A stretch of DNA of 64,000 nucleotides, from contig NZ_JACCDE010000030.1 in assembly GCF_013415125.1 (NCBI RefSeq), positions 1-64,000 on the forward strand, in the 5' to 3' direction. The stretch is from Vreelandella glaciei (GTDB taxonomy: Bacteria; Pseudomonadota; Gammaproteobacteria; Pseudomonadales; Halomonadaceae). Below, piece after piece: positions 55,067 through 63,942 of the stretch (position 1 is its first letter; each line of letters begins with the position of its first letter). The translations under genes were made by a program, and so were the position numbers. The notes below the pieces were generated by a model. The model was not told the origin of the DNA, searched no databases, and saw only the letters and a program-made list of their open reading frames with translations.

Positions 55067-55627
55067 ATGAGTACTTTTACAAAGTTCAAGAACGCATATT
55101 TTTCGTTTCTTGAAGGCATCGTGGTCTTTTTGGTAATTGCGCTTGCCGTTGTCGTAACACTAGGTTTTGTAACCCGCTATCTAGGCTCTCCATTAAGCTG
55201 GTATGACGAACTAGCCGCCGCTTTACTGGCTTGGGTGACTTACTACGGCACAGCTTTAGCAGCCGCTAAAGGCGCGCACATTACCTGTCCAAGCGTGTTG
55301 AACATGTGTCCTCCCGCTATTCGGGTGCCGATCGCGCTGTTAGCTGAAGCTATCACTATCGGGTTCTTCGTTTTCTTGGGTCTCGCGAGCTACCAAGTCA
55401 TGTTGATTCTCGAAGGCGTTGGCATGGTCAGCCTCCCAGGGGTGTCTATGCAACTGGTTCACTCGGCGATTCCCGTTGCTGCTGTGCTGTTCATTATTGC
55501 AGAACTGCTGCGGATCCCTGATGTGATTAAAAGTGCGCGCGGTAGAGGCTTTATTGACCATGAGCTTGAAGAAGCCGGCATCGACGCTGAAGAAGTCGCC
55601 ACCGTCAGCACGCATCAGCGAGGATAA
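55067..55627 (+). CDS. TRAP transporter small permease, DctQ type
   Basis: The 186-residue protein has four transmembrane helices (about 15-37, 50-70, 88-110 and 130-152) and the family motif VTLGFVTRYLGSPLSWYDELA. It pairs with the large permease that follows nine bases later. It is 65 bp after the binding-protein gene, across a GC-rich hairpin zone that may lower its expression relative to the binding protein. Confidence 0.9.
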   Translation: MSTFTKFKNAYFSFLEGIVVFLVIALAVVVTLGFVTRYLGSPLSWYDELAAALLAWVTYYGTALAAAKGAHITCPSVLNMCPPAIRVPIALLAEAITIGFFVFLGLASYQVMLILEGVGMVSLPGVSMQLVHSAIPVAAVLFIIAELLRIPDVIKSARGRGFIDHELEEAGIDAEEVATVSTHQRG

Positions 55628-55636
55628 GTAAACACC

Positions 55637-56920
55637 ATGGTCATACTGTACATATTCTTAGCACTAATAGTGCTTATTCTAATTAACGTGCCGGTGGCGG
55701 TTGCCTTAGCGCTGGTAGGAACGATTGCCACCTTTATGACATACGGCAACATGGCGATGCCTACGGTGGGCATGACTATGTTTGAGGGCGCGACCAATTT
55801 TCCGCTTATTGCCATACCGCTGTTTATTTTAGCGGGCGCCATTATGAACGCGTCGAGTATCTCTCGGCGTTTGATTGACCTAGCCATGGCAATGGTAGGG
55901 TTTATCAAAGGCGGTTTGGCGATGGTGACGATCGGCGCGTCGGTATTTTTTGCTGAAATCTCTGGGTCGGCAGTGGCGGGTGTATCGGCGATCGGCAGTA
56001 TTCTGATCCCGGCTATGCGCAAGAAAGGCTACTCAAAAGAGTTTGCGGCCTCTATCTCATCCTCTGCGGCAAGCCTTGCGATCATTCTCCCACCCTCTAT
56101 CCCGATGATTCTTTATGCGGTGATGTCGGGCGAATCAGTGGTGCAAATGTTTGTGGCGGGTATTTTGCCGGGCTTGTTGGGCGCGATGGGCTTAGCCGCG
56201 ATGTGCTACTACTTGGCGCGCAAGAACAACTTCCCCTCTGAAGGACGGTTCCGGGTTTCACAGCTTTGGACAGCTTTTAAAGAAGCCATCTGGGCGCTAT
56301 TGATTCCAGTTATTATCCTGGGCGGTATCTTTGGTGGTTTCGTTACGGCAACTGAAGGCGCTGCGTTGGCGGTATGTGTCGCGATCTTTATCAGTGCGGT
56401 GGTTTATCGCGAATTCACTATCAGAAATTTCATTGATTCTTGTAAGAGTGCTGGTGTGCAGACCGCTGTGGTCATGCTGCTGGTGGCCGCGTCTGCAGTG
56501 GTGGGGGGCTATCTTACTGAGACCCGAGTGCCTCAAGAAATCGCCATGCAAATCAGCGAGCTAACCAACAATAAATATCTTATTTTGGCACTGCTTAATG
56601 TTATTTTCTTGATTTTAGGTATTTTCCTGCACTCTGCAGCGGCCATCATCCTGGTGGTACCGATCGTCCTGCCGTTAGTACTTGAAGTGGGTATCGACCC
56701 GCTGCACTTTGGTTTGATCGTGACGCTGAACCTAGCCATTGGTCAGCAAACTCCGCCGGTGGCCAGCGTCCTCATCGCGTCTTGTTCAATCGCCAAGTCA
56801 GATGTATGGGCCACATCCAAAACCAATCTGTGGTTTATCGCCGTCCTGTTCGCCGTGCTAATGATCAATACCTACATCCCGGCGTTTGCGCTGGCGTTGG
56901 TTAACTTTATCTACGGCTAA
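55637..56920 (+). CDS. TRAP transporter large permease, DctM type
   Basis: The 427-residue protein has about 12 helices. The family motifs NFPLIAIPLFILAGAIMN, FFAEISGSAVAGVSAIGSI and LPPSIPMILYAVMSGESV are present. It couples sodium influx to uptake of the substrate delivered by the binding protein. A 7-bp hairpin (TGCCGGG/CCCGGCA, 56939-56961) follows it before the next gene. Confidence 0.94.
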   Translation: MVILYIFLALIVLILINVPVAVALALVGTIATFMTYGNMAMPTVGMTMFEGATNFPLIAIPLFILAGAIMNASSISRRLIDLAMAMVGFIKGGLAMVTIGASVFFAEISGSAVAGVSAIGSILIPAMRKKGYSKEFAASISSSAASLAIILPPSIPMILYAVMSGESVVQMFVAGILPGLLGAMGLAAMCYYLARKNNFPSEGRFRVSQLWTAFKEAIWALLIPVIILGGIFGGFVTATEGAALAVCVAIFISAVVYREFTIRNFIDSCKSAGVQTAVVMLLVAASAVVGGYLTETRVPQEIAMQISELTNNKYLILALLNVIFLILGIFLHSAAAIILVVPIVLPLVLEVGIDPLHFGLIVTLNLAIGQQTPPVASVLIASCSIAKSDVWATSKTNLWFIAVLFAVLMINTYIPAFALALVNFIYG

Positions 56921-56984
56921 GCAGCTATACGCGCTGGTTGCCGGGTGTTATGAGCCCGGCACCACGCCCAAACAGGAGACGAAA

Positions 56985-57791
56985 ATGAGCAATCTTGACG
57001 AATCACAGGCTGCCCAGAGCGTCACATTTTCCGTTCGTAATGGCGTGGCCTGGATTGGTTTTAACCGGCCCCAGAGCCGCAATGCGATGACCTGGGAAAT
57101 GTACGATGCCCTGGAAAAGCACTGCGATCAGTTGGCCGAGGATGACACTGTGTATGCCGTGGTGCTTCATGGCGTGGGCGGTGAAGCCTTTGTCGCGGGC
57201 ACTGATATTAGCCAGTTTTCGGGTTTCACTCAGCCTGAAGACGCGATTGCCTACGAGCGACGCATTGACCGCGTAGTGGGCAAGCTGGAAACCTTTCCCA
57301 AGCCGACCCTGGCATTGATTGAAGGCGCCTGCGTGGGCGGCGGTGCGGCGCTAGCGCTGGTGTGTGATTTCCGCTACGCCACCCCGACGATGAAGTTTGG
57401 CGTGCCGATTGCCAAAACGCTGGGCAATACGCTCTCGATTAACAACGTCTCGCGCATGATCGACATGCTTGGCGTTGCACGCACCAAAGAAGCGCTAATG
57501 ATGGCTCGGCTATTTGGCGCCGAAGAATCCCAGGCTGCAGGCCTAATAAATCAACTGTTTGACGCTGATGCAATTTACGCTGAAGTGACTGCGCTGGCGG
57601 AAGCCTTTGCCAAGCGGTCGCCGTTGACGCTACAGGCCAGCAAGGCGTTGATTGGACGTGCGCTAGAGCAGCGGAGACTCCCTGCCGATGCCAGCGACGA
57701 CTGGGTCACCATTTGCTATATGAGCCGAGACTTTGCCGCCGCGGTGGATAAGTTCGTCAATAAAACGCCCTTTGAGTGGTCTGGTCATTAA
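56985..57791 (+). CDS. Crotonase-fold protein lacking both standard catalytic glutamates
   Basis: The 268-residue protein has the crotonase fold: N-terminal FNRPQSRNAMTWEMYDALE, oxyanion-hole segment FVAGTDISQFSGF and the second oxyanion helix GACVGGGAALALVCDFRYA (113-131). In enoyl-CoA hydratases the two catalytic glutamates follow GGG-x-E and F-x-x-P-E; here these positions are A122 and I142. Oxyanion-hole glycines remain, so a CoA-ester lyase, isomerase, decarboxylase or hydrolase role is more likely than hydration. The ATG at 56985 has CAGGAGAC; the frame upstream overlaps the permease. It lies 18 bp before the CoA-transferase. Confidence 0.85.
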   Translation: MSNLDESQAAQSVTFSVRNGVAWIGFNRPQSRNAMTWEMYDALEKHCDQLAEDDTVYAVVLHGVGGEAFVAGTDISQFSGFTQPEDAIAYERRIDRVVGKLETFPKPTLALIEGACVGGGAALALVCDFRYATPTMKFGVPIAKTLGNTLSINNVSRMIDMLGVARTKEALMMARLFGAEESQAAGLINQLFDADAIYAEVTALAEAFAKRSPLTLQASKALIGRALEQRRLPADASDDWVTICYMSRDFAAAVDKFVNKTPFEWSGH

Positions 57792-57809
57792 AGGTCAAGG
57801 AGAGAGCGC

Positions 57810-58997
57810 ATGCTTCCCCTACAAGATATAAAAGTACTTGATGTATCACAGATTATGGCCGGCCCCTACTGCACCATGGTGCTGGCGGACATGGGCGCCG
57901 AAGTCATTAAAGTCGAGAAGCTCAATGGCGGAGACGACAGCCGCCAAATGGGCCCCTACGTGAATGGCGAATCGACCTGCTTTTCACAGATTAACCGCAA
58001 CAAAAAAAGTATCTCGCTGAATCTTAAAGACGAACGGGCGCGGCAAATATTCTATCGCTTGGCCGCTGATGCGGATGTCATCGTTGAGAACTACCGGCCT
58101 GGTGTGACCAAGTCGCTTGAGATCGATTACGACACTATCAAAGCAATCAACCCCGGCATCGTTTACTGCTCAATTTCCGGTTACGGGCAAACCGGCCCCT
58201 ATAGTCATAAAGGCGGGTTTGACCTGGTCGCACAAGGCATGACCGGCCTGATGTCGATGACCGGGGAGGAGGGCAAGCGCCCGCTGAAAACCGGCATTGC
58301 GGTTTACGATATTGGCGGTGGTTTAACCGCGGTCTACTCGATTCTGGCGGCGTGTATCCACAAGATGAAAACCGGTGCTGGCCAGCATATCGACATCGCT
58401 ATCACCGAGTGCGGTTTGCCCTGGTTTACCTGGGAAGCGGCGGCTTACTTCTCTGAAGGTACCGTGCCTGGGCCAACGGGCTGGCGCCACCGTGTTTCCG
58501 CGCCTTATCAGGCAGTCAAAGCCAGCGATGGCTATTTGATGCTCGGCTGCGCCAACCAGCGCACCTGGGAGCGCTTCTGCCAGGACGTACTGAAGCGCGA
58601 AGAACTCATGCAGGACCCCCGCTTTATTACCAATCAGGACCGTGGCCAGCACGTTGAAGAGCTGGAGGCGCTGCTCGAAGAGCTAATGGCGAATCAAAGC
58701 GTGGATGAGTGGCTAACCCTGTGTGACAGCGCAGGTGTACCTGCCGGACCAATCAACGACTTCGCCCAGGCCATGCAGGATGAGCACTATTTAGCGCGCG
58801 GCATGGTGCAAGAGATGGAGCACCCGGTAATGGGCAAAATGAAAACCATCGGTTTTCCGAGCAAATTCTCAGAAACACCGTCGCAAATTCGCAGCCCCGC
58901 GCCGCTCTTTGCCCAGCACACCGATGAAGTGCTCGATAGTTTAGGGTTCTCCGGCGCTGAGCTTGACGCTTTACGTGCTGAAGGATGTATCAAATAG
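57810..58997 (+). CDS. CaiB/BaiF family (class III) CoA-transferase
   Basis: The 395-residue protein has the family N-terminus ILDVSQIMAGPYCTMVLADMG-type (here VLDVSQIMAGPYCTM) and GAEVIKVEKLNGGDDSR, then VIVENYRPGV and ISGYGQTGPY. The catalytic acid, aspartate in formyl-CoA transferase, aligns with E200 in AITECGLPW. Such enzymes move CoA between organic acids via acyl-glutamyl or aspartyl anhydrides. Acceptor and donor are unknown; an oxalate role is unlikely because no oxalyl-CoA decarboxylase is near. A GGAGAG site precedes the ATG. Confidence 0.88.
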   Translation: MLPLQDIKVLDVSQIMAGPYCTMVLADMGAEVIKVEKLNGGDDSRQMGPYVNGESTCFSQINRNKKSISLNLKDERARQIFYRLAADADVIVENYRPGVTKSLEIDYDTIKAINPGIVYCSISGYGQTGPYSHKGGFDLVAQGMTGLMSMTGEEGKRPLKTGIAVYDIGGGLTAVYSILAACIHKMKTGAGQHIDIAITECGLPWFTWEAAAYFSEGTVPGPTGWRHRVSAPYQAVKASDGYLMLGCANQRTWERFCQDVLKREELMQDPRFITNQDRGQHVEELEALLEELMANQSVDEWLTLCDSAGVPAGPINDFAQAMQDEHYLARGMVQEMEHPVMGKMKTIGFPSKFSETPSQIRSPAPLFAQHTDEVLDSLGFSGAELDALRAEGCIK

Positions 58998-59097
58998 CGC
59001 TTTTTTGATGTGAGTAATTGCATTCATTATCCATTTTGAATAACGCTAATTGGCAGAGCCAACGTTTAGCCTGACAACAACAAACAGGAACCTCATC

Positions 59098-60309
59098 ATG
59101 TTAAAGCTTAATTTTCATCCATCCGGCCGTCACTTTTTGCAAATTCCTGGCCCCTCGCCGGTGCCAGACCGTATTTTACGGGCGATGAGCCTGCCCACAA
59201 TCGATCACCGCGGGCCTGAGTTTGGTGCCCTGGGCCTTGAGCTGCTGAGCAAGATCCAAAAAATCTTCAAAACCGAGAACCCGGTGATTATCTACCCGGC
59301 GTCGGGCACTGGTGCCTGGGAAGCTGCCTTGGCCAATACCATGTCACCGGGCGACCGTGTGCTGATGTTTGAGACCGGCCACTTCGCCACGCTGTGGCAC
59401 AAAATGGCCCTGCGTTTGGATATCCAACCTGAGTTTCTGGGCTTGCCGGGCTACGAAGGCTGGCGCCACGGTGTTCAGGCCGACATGATCGAGGCGCGCC
59501 TTAAAGAGGATACCAACCACGAGCTAAAGGCTGTGTGTGTGGTACATAACGAAACCTCTACTGGCGTGACGAGCGATATCGCCGCCGTGCGTAAAGCCAT
59601 CGATGCAGCTGGCCATCCCGCACTGCTGATTGTCGATACTATTTCTGGTTTGGCCAGCGCCGACTACCGCCATGATGAGTGGGGCGTGGATGTAACGGTT
59701 TCCGGCTCGCAGAAAGGTTTGATGCTGCCGCCGGGCATCAGCTTTAACGCGCTTTCGCCTAAATCGATTGAAGTTAGCAAACAGGCGAAATTGCCGAAAA
59801 GCTTCTGGGCATGGGATGAAATTCTCGAAGCCAACAAGAACGGCTACTGGCCCTACACGCCCAGCACCAACCTGTTGTATGGCCTTAACGAAGCGTTGGA
59901 TATGCTGCTGGATGAGGGCATGGACAATGTGCTGGCCCGCCATCAGCGCTGGGCCGCTGGGGTGCGCGCGGCGGTAGAGGCGTGGGGGCTTGAGATTCAG
60001 TGTTTAGATCCGTCGGTTTACTCGCCGGTGCTGACCGGTGTGGTGATGCCCGAAGGTGTCGATGCGGATGCGGTGCGCAAGATTATCTATGAGCGTTTTG
60101 ACCTTTCATTAGGCATGGGGCTGGGTAAGGCCAAAGGCAAAATGTTCCGGATCGGGCATTTGGGCGACTGCAACGATTTAACGCTGATTGCCACGCTGGG
60201 TGGCTGTGAGGCGGGCATGAAGCTGTCCGGCGTTAACCTTAAAGGCAGTGGCGTAACGGCTGCTTTGGACTACTTTGCTGCCAACCCGCTTAACGCAGGC
60301 GAGCGCTAA
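59098..60309 (+). CDS. Class V aminotransferase, serine/alanine/aspartate-glyoxylate type
   Basis: The 403-residue PLP enzyme begins FLQIPGPSPVPDRILRAM and has DHRGPEFG, PASGTGAWEAALAN, VVHNETSTGVTSD, VDTISGLASADYRHDEWGVD and the PLP lysine in SGSQKGLMLPPG. The C-terminus carries FRIGHLGD. These match SgaA-type serine-glyoxylate and BhcA-type aspartate-glyoxylate aminotransferases, which make glycine from glyoxylate; the donor is not determined. None of the other beta-hydroxyaspartate-cycle genes was seen nearby. It lies 100 bp after the CoA-transferase and 16 bp before the FAD enzyme. Confidence 0.88.
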   Translation: MLKLNFHPSGRHFLQIPGPSPVPDRILRAMSLPTIDHRGPEFGALGLELLSKIQKIFKTENPVIIYPASGTGAWEAALANTMSPGDRVLMFETGHFATLWHKMALRLDIQPEFLGLPGYEGWRHGVQADMIEARLKEDTNHELKAVCVVHNETSTGVTSDIAAVRKAIDAAGHPALLIVDTISGLASADYRHDEWGVDVTVSGSQKGLMLPPGISFNALSPKSIEVSKQAKLPKSFWAWDEILEANKNGYWPYTPSTNLLYGLNEALDMLLDEGMDNVLARHQRWAAGVRAAVEAWGLEIQCLDPSVYSPVLTGVVMPEGVDADAVRKIIYERFDLSLGMGLGKAKGKMFRIGHLGDCNDLTLIATLGGCEAGMKLSGVNLKGSGVTAALDYFAANPLNAGER

Positions 60310-60325
60310 ACGACGGGAGAGCCAT

Positions 60326-63300
60326 ATGACGTCTCTGACGAACCAATACCCGTCCCGCGATGCCAAGATTAAACCGCTCGGCGAACTAGCCGAGCGGTTA
60401 TCCCGAGAGATGGCCGGGGAGGTGCTGTTTGACCGGGCCACTCGGGGGCGCTATTCAACCGACGCTTCTATTTATCAGGTGACGCCGGTAGGCGTGGTCA
60501 TCCCGCGCCATCAGGAAGATCTGAAAATTGCCCTGGATATTGCCCGTGATGCCAGGGTGCCCATCTTGGCCCGGGGCGCGGGCACTAGCCAGTGTGGTCA
60601 AACCGTCGGTGAAGCCCTGGTGATCGATACTACCCGCTGGCTCAATCAGGTGATTGAGTTTGACGCCGAGGCGCGCACCGTGGTGGTGGAGCCGGGCATC
60701 GTGCTCGACCACCTTAACGCCTGGCTCAAACCTCATGGGCTCTGGTATCCGGTGGATGTTTCCACCAGCGCCCAGTGCACCATCGGTGGGATGGCGGGCA
60801 ATAACTCCTGCGGGTCACGCTCGATCTACTACGGCAATATGGTGCACAACGTGCTGGGCGTCGACGCGCTACTGGCTGACGGCAGCGCGGCGAGTTTTGG
60901 TTTCGTTGACCGCTTCGCGGAAGGCTCGCGGGAGCAGCGCCTCGCCCAGCAGGTGAGGGCGATTGCGGAGCGGGTAGGCCCGGAAATTCGCGATCACTTC
61001 CCTAAGGTGTTGCGCCGGGTCGGGGGTTACAACCTGGATCTATTCGATTGTCAGAATCCGATGCCCTACGACCCAGGCAACCGTGCCAACCTGGCCCATC
61101 TGCTGGTGGGTTCGGAAGGCACGCTCGGGGTGAGCCAGCGTATTAAGCTCCGGCTTTCACCGCTACCTGAGCAGAAGGTGCTGGGTGTGGTGAACTTCCC
61201 GACCTTTTACCAGGCGATGGATTTCACTCAGCATATCGTCAAGCTTGGCCCCACGGCGGTGGAGCTGGTTGATCGCACCATGATCGAGCTGTCGCTTGAG
61301 AATCCAGCGTTCCGCCCGGTCATCGAGAAGGCGCTGATCGGCAAGCCCGAGGCGATTTTGCTGGTGGAGTTTGCCGGTCACGACCACGCCAAACAGCTTG
61401 AAGCGCTGCGCGGGCTGAATGAGCTTATGGGCGATTTAGGTCTGCCGGGCAGCGTGGTGGATATGCCCGAAGCGGCCGAGCAGAAAGCGCTGTGGAACGT
61501 GCGCAAAGCCGGACTCAACATCATGATGAGCATGAAAGGTGACGGTAAGCCGGTCTCCTTTATTGAAGATTGCGCGGTGCCGCTCGAACACTTGGCCGAG
61601 TACACCAATAAGCTCACCGAGGTGTTCAACCGCTACGGCACTGAAGGTACCTGGTACGCCCACGCCGGTGTCGGCACGCTACACGTACGGCCAATTCTCG
61701 ATATGCGCCGGGACGGCGCCGAGAAAATGCGTGAAATCGCCGAGCTGGCCTCCGCGTTGGTGCGTGAATACAAAGGCGCTTACTCCGGCGAACACGGCGA
61801 CGGCATCTGCCGTGGCGAGTGGGTGGCGTGGCAGTTTGGCGAAACCGTCAATAACGCCTTCCGCGAAATAAAACAGCTGTTTGACCCGGAAAATCTGTTC
61901 AACCCCGGCAAAATCGTCGATACCCCCAAAATGGATGACGAGCGCTATTTTCGTTTTCCCAAGAGCTATACCACCATTCCACTGACGCCGGTCTTCGACT
62001 GGTCCGCCTGGAACGTGAAGCGCGATCCGCTCACCGGCGAACAGTCGCCCCCCGGGACCGGCGGCGACGACACCCATGGCTTGGCCATGGCGGTGGAGAT
62101 GTGCAACAACAACGGCCACTGCCGTAAGTTTGATGCAGGCACTATGTGCCCTAGTTTCCGCGTGACAAAAGATGAGCAACACCTGACCCGTGGCCGTGCT
62201 AATACCTTGCGTTTGGTGCTCTCGGGTCAGTTGGGCGATGAAGGATTGGCCAGCGACGATGTGAAAGAAGCGCTGGATCTCTGCGTCTCCTGCAAAGGCT
62301 GCAAGCGTGACTGTCCTACCGGCGTCGATATGGCCAAGTTCAAGATAGAGGCGCGTACCGCCCGCGCCCGTGTCAAAGGCTTATCCCTGCGTGATCGTAT
62401 AGTCGGTGAAATGCCGCGCTATGCGCCCTGGGCTAGCAAGTTTTCTGCCCTGGTGAATGGTGTTGAGCGGGTGCCGTTTCTGGCTAAGCAGATCAAACAG
62501 GCGTTAAAGCTGGCGCCCAAACGCTCGCTGCCGATGTTTAACGGTAATTTTCTCGCCAGTGCCGAGGCGTCTCGGCAGCCAGTCACCTCGGAACGGGAGG
62601 TACTGCTGTTTGTAGATACCTTCAATAACTATATGGAAGGTGATAACGCCAAAGCGGCCAAGCGGGTGCTGGAAGCGGCAGGCTACCGTGTGCATCTCAA
62701 CGTAACCAAAGGGCAGCGGCCACTCTGCTGTGGGCGGACCTACCTCTCTTCGGGTCAGTTTGACAAAGCCAAGGCGGAAGCCAAACGTACGCTTGAACAC
62801 TTGATGCCCTTTGTGGAGCGCGGCGTGGCGATTGTAGGCCTGGAACCCTCTTGCCTGCTCAGCATGCGCGATGAATTCCTGCAGTACGGCTTTGGCGAAG
62901 AGGCAAAAGCGTTGTCGTCATCGGCCTATCTGTTTGAGGAGTTTCTGGTCAAGGCACGGGCCGAAGATAAGCTTCCCCTCGAACTGAAACCGCTGAACTA
63001 CGAGCGTGCGATGCTGCATGGCCACTGCCATCAAAAAGCTTTCGATGCGCTGCGCCCCGTCGAGCAGGTGCTGGGCTGGATTCCTGACCTCACCGTCGAG
63101 ACTATCGAGTCCTCCTGTTGCGGTATGGCGGGTAGCTTTGGCTATGAAGCGGAGCACTACGACGCCTCGCTGAAAATGGCGGAGCTCTCGCTTTTACCTG
63201 CGATTCGAAAAGCGGATAGCAACGCCGTGTTGATTGCCGATGGCACGAGCTGTCGCCATCAGATTCACGATGGAAGTGGCCGCGAAGCGATTCACGTTGC

Positions 63301-63328
63301 TCGATTGCTGGAACAAGCGCTAGCCTGA
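60326..63328 (+). CDS. FAD/Fe-S 2-hydroxyacid dehydrogenase, YdiJ/D-2-hydroxyglutarate type
   Basis: The 1000-residue protein fuses a GlcD-like FAD domain (PCMH, about 45-290, with LARGAGTSQCGQTVGEA and GNNSCGSRSIYYG; FAD-oxidase C-domain to about 550 ending FDPENLFNPGKIVD) to a GlcF-like part with MCNNNGHCRKFDAGTMCPSF (about 590-610), CVSCKGCKRDCPTGVD (about 653-668) and CCG domains (CCGRTYLSSGQF, CCGMAGSFGY). YdiJ-type enzymes oxidise D-2-hydroxyglutarate or other D-2-hydroxyacids to 2-oxo acids. The ATG at 60326 has CGGGAGAG. It does in one chain what the nearby GlcDEF does in three; substrate unknown. Confidence 0.9.
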   Translation: MTSLTNQYPSRDAKIKPLGELAERLSREMAGEVLFDRATRGRYSTDASIYQVTPVGVVIPRHQEDLKIALDIARDARVPILARGAGTSQCGQTVGEALVIDTTRWLNQVIEFDAEARTVVVEPGIVLDHLNAWLKPHGLWYPVDVSTSAQCTIGGMAGNNSCGSRSIYYGNMVHNVLGVDALLADGSAASFGFVDRFAEGSREQRLAQQVRAIAERVGPEIRDHFPKVLRRVGGYNLDLFDCQNPMPYDPGNRANLAHLLVGSEGTLGVSQRIKLRLSPLPEQKVLGVVNFPTFYQAMDFTQHIVKLGPTAVELVDRTMIELSLENPAFRPVIEKALIGKPEAILLVEFAGHDHAKQLEALRGLNELMGDLGLPGSVVDMPEAAEQKALWNVRKAGLNIMMSMKGDGKPVSFIEDCAVPLEHLAEYTNKLTEVFNRYGTEGTWYAHAGVGTLHVRPILDMRRDGAEKMREIAELASALVREYKGAYSGEHGDGICRGEWVAWQFGETVNNAFREIKQLFDPENLFNPGKIVDTPKMDDERYFRFPKSYTTIPLTPVFDWSAWNVKRDPLTGEQSPPGTGGDDTHGLAMAVEMCNNNGHCRKFDAGTMCPSFRVTKDEQHLTRGRANTLRLVLSGQLGDEGLASDDVKEALDLCVSCKGCKRDCPTGVDMAKFKIEARTARARVKGLSLRDRIVGEMPRYAPWASKFSALVNGVERVPFLAKQIKQALKLAPKRSLPMFNGNFLASAEASRQPVTSEREVLLFVDTFNNYMEGDNAKAAKRVLEAAGYRVHLNVTKGQRPLCCGRTYLSSGQFDKAKAEAKRTLEHLMPFVERGVAIVGLEPSCLLSMRDEFLQYGFGEEAKALSSSAYLFEEFLVKARAEDKLPLELKPLNYERAMLHGHCHQKAFDALRPVEQVLGWIPDLTVETIESSCCGMAGSFGYEAEHYDASLKMAELSLLPAIRKADSNAVLIADGTSCRHQIHDGSGREAIHVARLLEQALA

Positions 63329-63362
63329 AGGCGGAACACCAATAACAACCCAGGAGGTTAAC

Positions 63363-63887
63363 GTGGCACTTTATCAATACGGCGAGCATCGCCCAGCGGT
63401 TCACGACGACGTTTACATTGCGGAAACGGCCGATGTGATCGGTCAGGTCACCTTAAAAGCGCGCTCAAGCGTTTGGTATCAAGCCGTGTTGCGCGGTGAC
63501 ACCGACCATCTTGAAGTAGGTGAAGAGAGCAATATCCAGGATGGCGCCGTGCTGCACGCAGACCCAGGCTTTCCGCTCAAGGTAGGTAAAGGCGTAACGG
63601 TAGGGCACCAGGCGATGCTGCATGGCTGCACCATCGGTGACGGCTGCCTGATCGGTATCCAGGCGGTCGTGCTCAATGGCGCGGTGATTGGTGAGAACAG
63701 CCTGGTGGGTGCCGGTGCCTTTATTAAGGAAGGCGCAGTGTTTCCGCCCAACTCGCTAATCGTCGGTTCGCCGGCCAAGGTAGTGCGGGAGCTTTCCGAA
63801 GAAGTCGTGGCGGGACTGAAGCAGAACGCTCAAAGCTATGTTGAACGCGGCAAGCTCCATAGCCAGCAGCTAAAGCGTATCGATTGA
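63363..63887 (+). CDS. Gamma-type carbonic anhydrase-like hexapeptide-repeat protein
   Basis: The 174-residue protein is a left-handed beta-helix of hexapeptide repeats (about 20-140), with zinc histidines in AVLHADPG, GHQAMLHG and the tail LIVGSPAKVVREL. It is of the YrdA/PaaY-type gamma-CA family, whose members include zinc proteins with carbonic anhydrase or thioesterase activity. The start is a GTG with AGGAGG. PaaY is a known thioesterase in a CoA pathway, which suits this CoA-handling cluster, but catalysis here is not shown. Confidence 0.88.
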   Translation: MALYQYGEHRPAVHDDVYIAETADVIGQVTLKARSSVWYQAVLRGDTDHLEVGEESNIQDGAVLHADPGFPLKVGKGVTVGHQAMLHGCTIGDGCLIGIQAVVLNGAVIGENSLVGAGAFIKEGAVFPPNSLIVGSPAKVVRELSEEVVAGLKQNAQSYVERGKLHSQQLKRID

Positions 63888-63910
63888 CGTAAAACCCGCT
63901 GTCCTAAATA

Positions 63911-63942
63911 GCAAACCCCCAGGCCTTGGCCTGGGGGTTTGC
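63911..63942 (+). terminator. Terminator closing the TRAP/CoA cluster
   Basis: A perfect 15-bp stem (63911-63925 with 63928-63942) with loop TT, followed by GTTTCTAG. It lies 24 bp after the gamma-CA-like gene. The remaining 60 bases to the window end show no gene. Confidence 0.85.

Noticed and set aside
57810..60309. Oxalate degradation (formyl-CoA transferase) or beta-hydroxyaspartate cycle
   Set aside because: No oxalyl-CoA decarboxylase, beta-hydroxyaspartate aldolase/dehydratase or iminosuccinate reductase is present; single-gene similarity is not enough.
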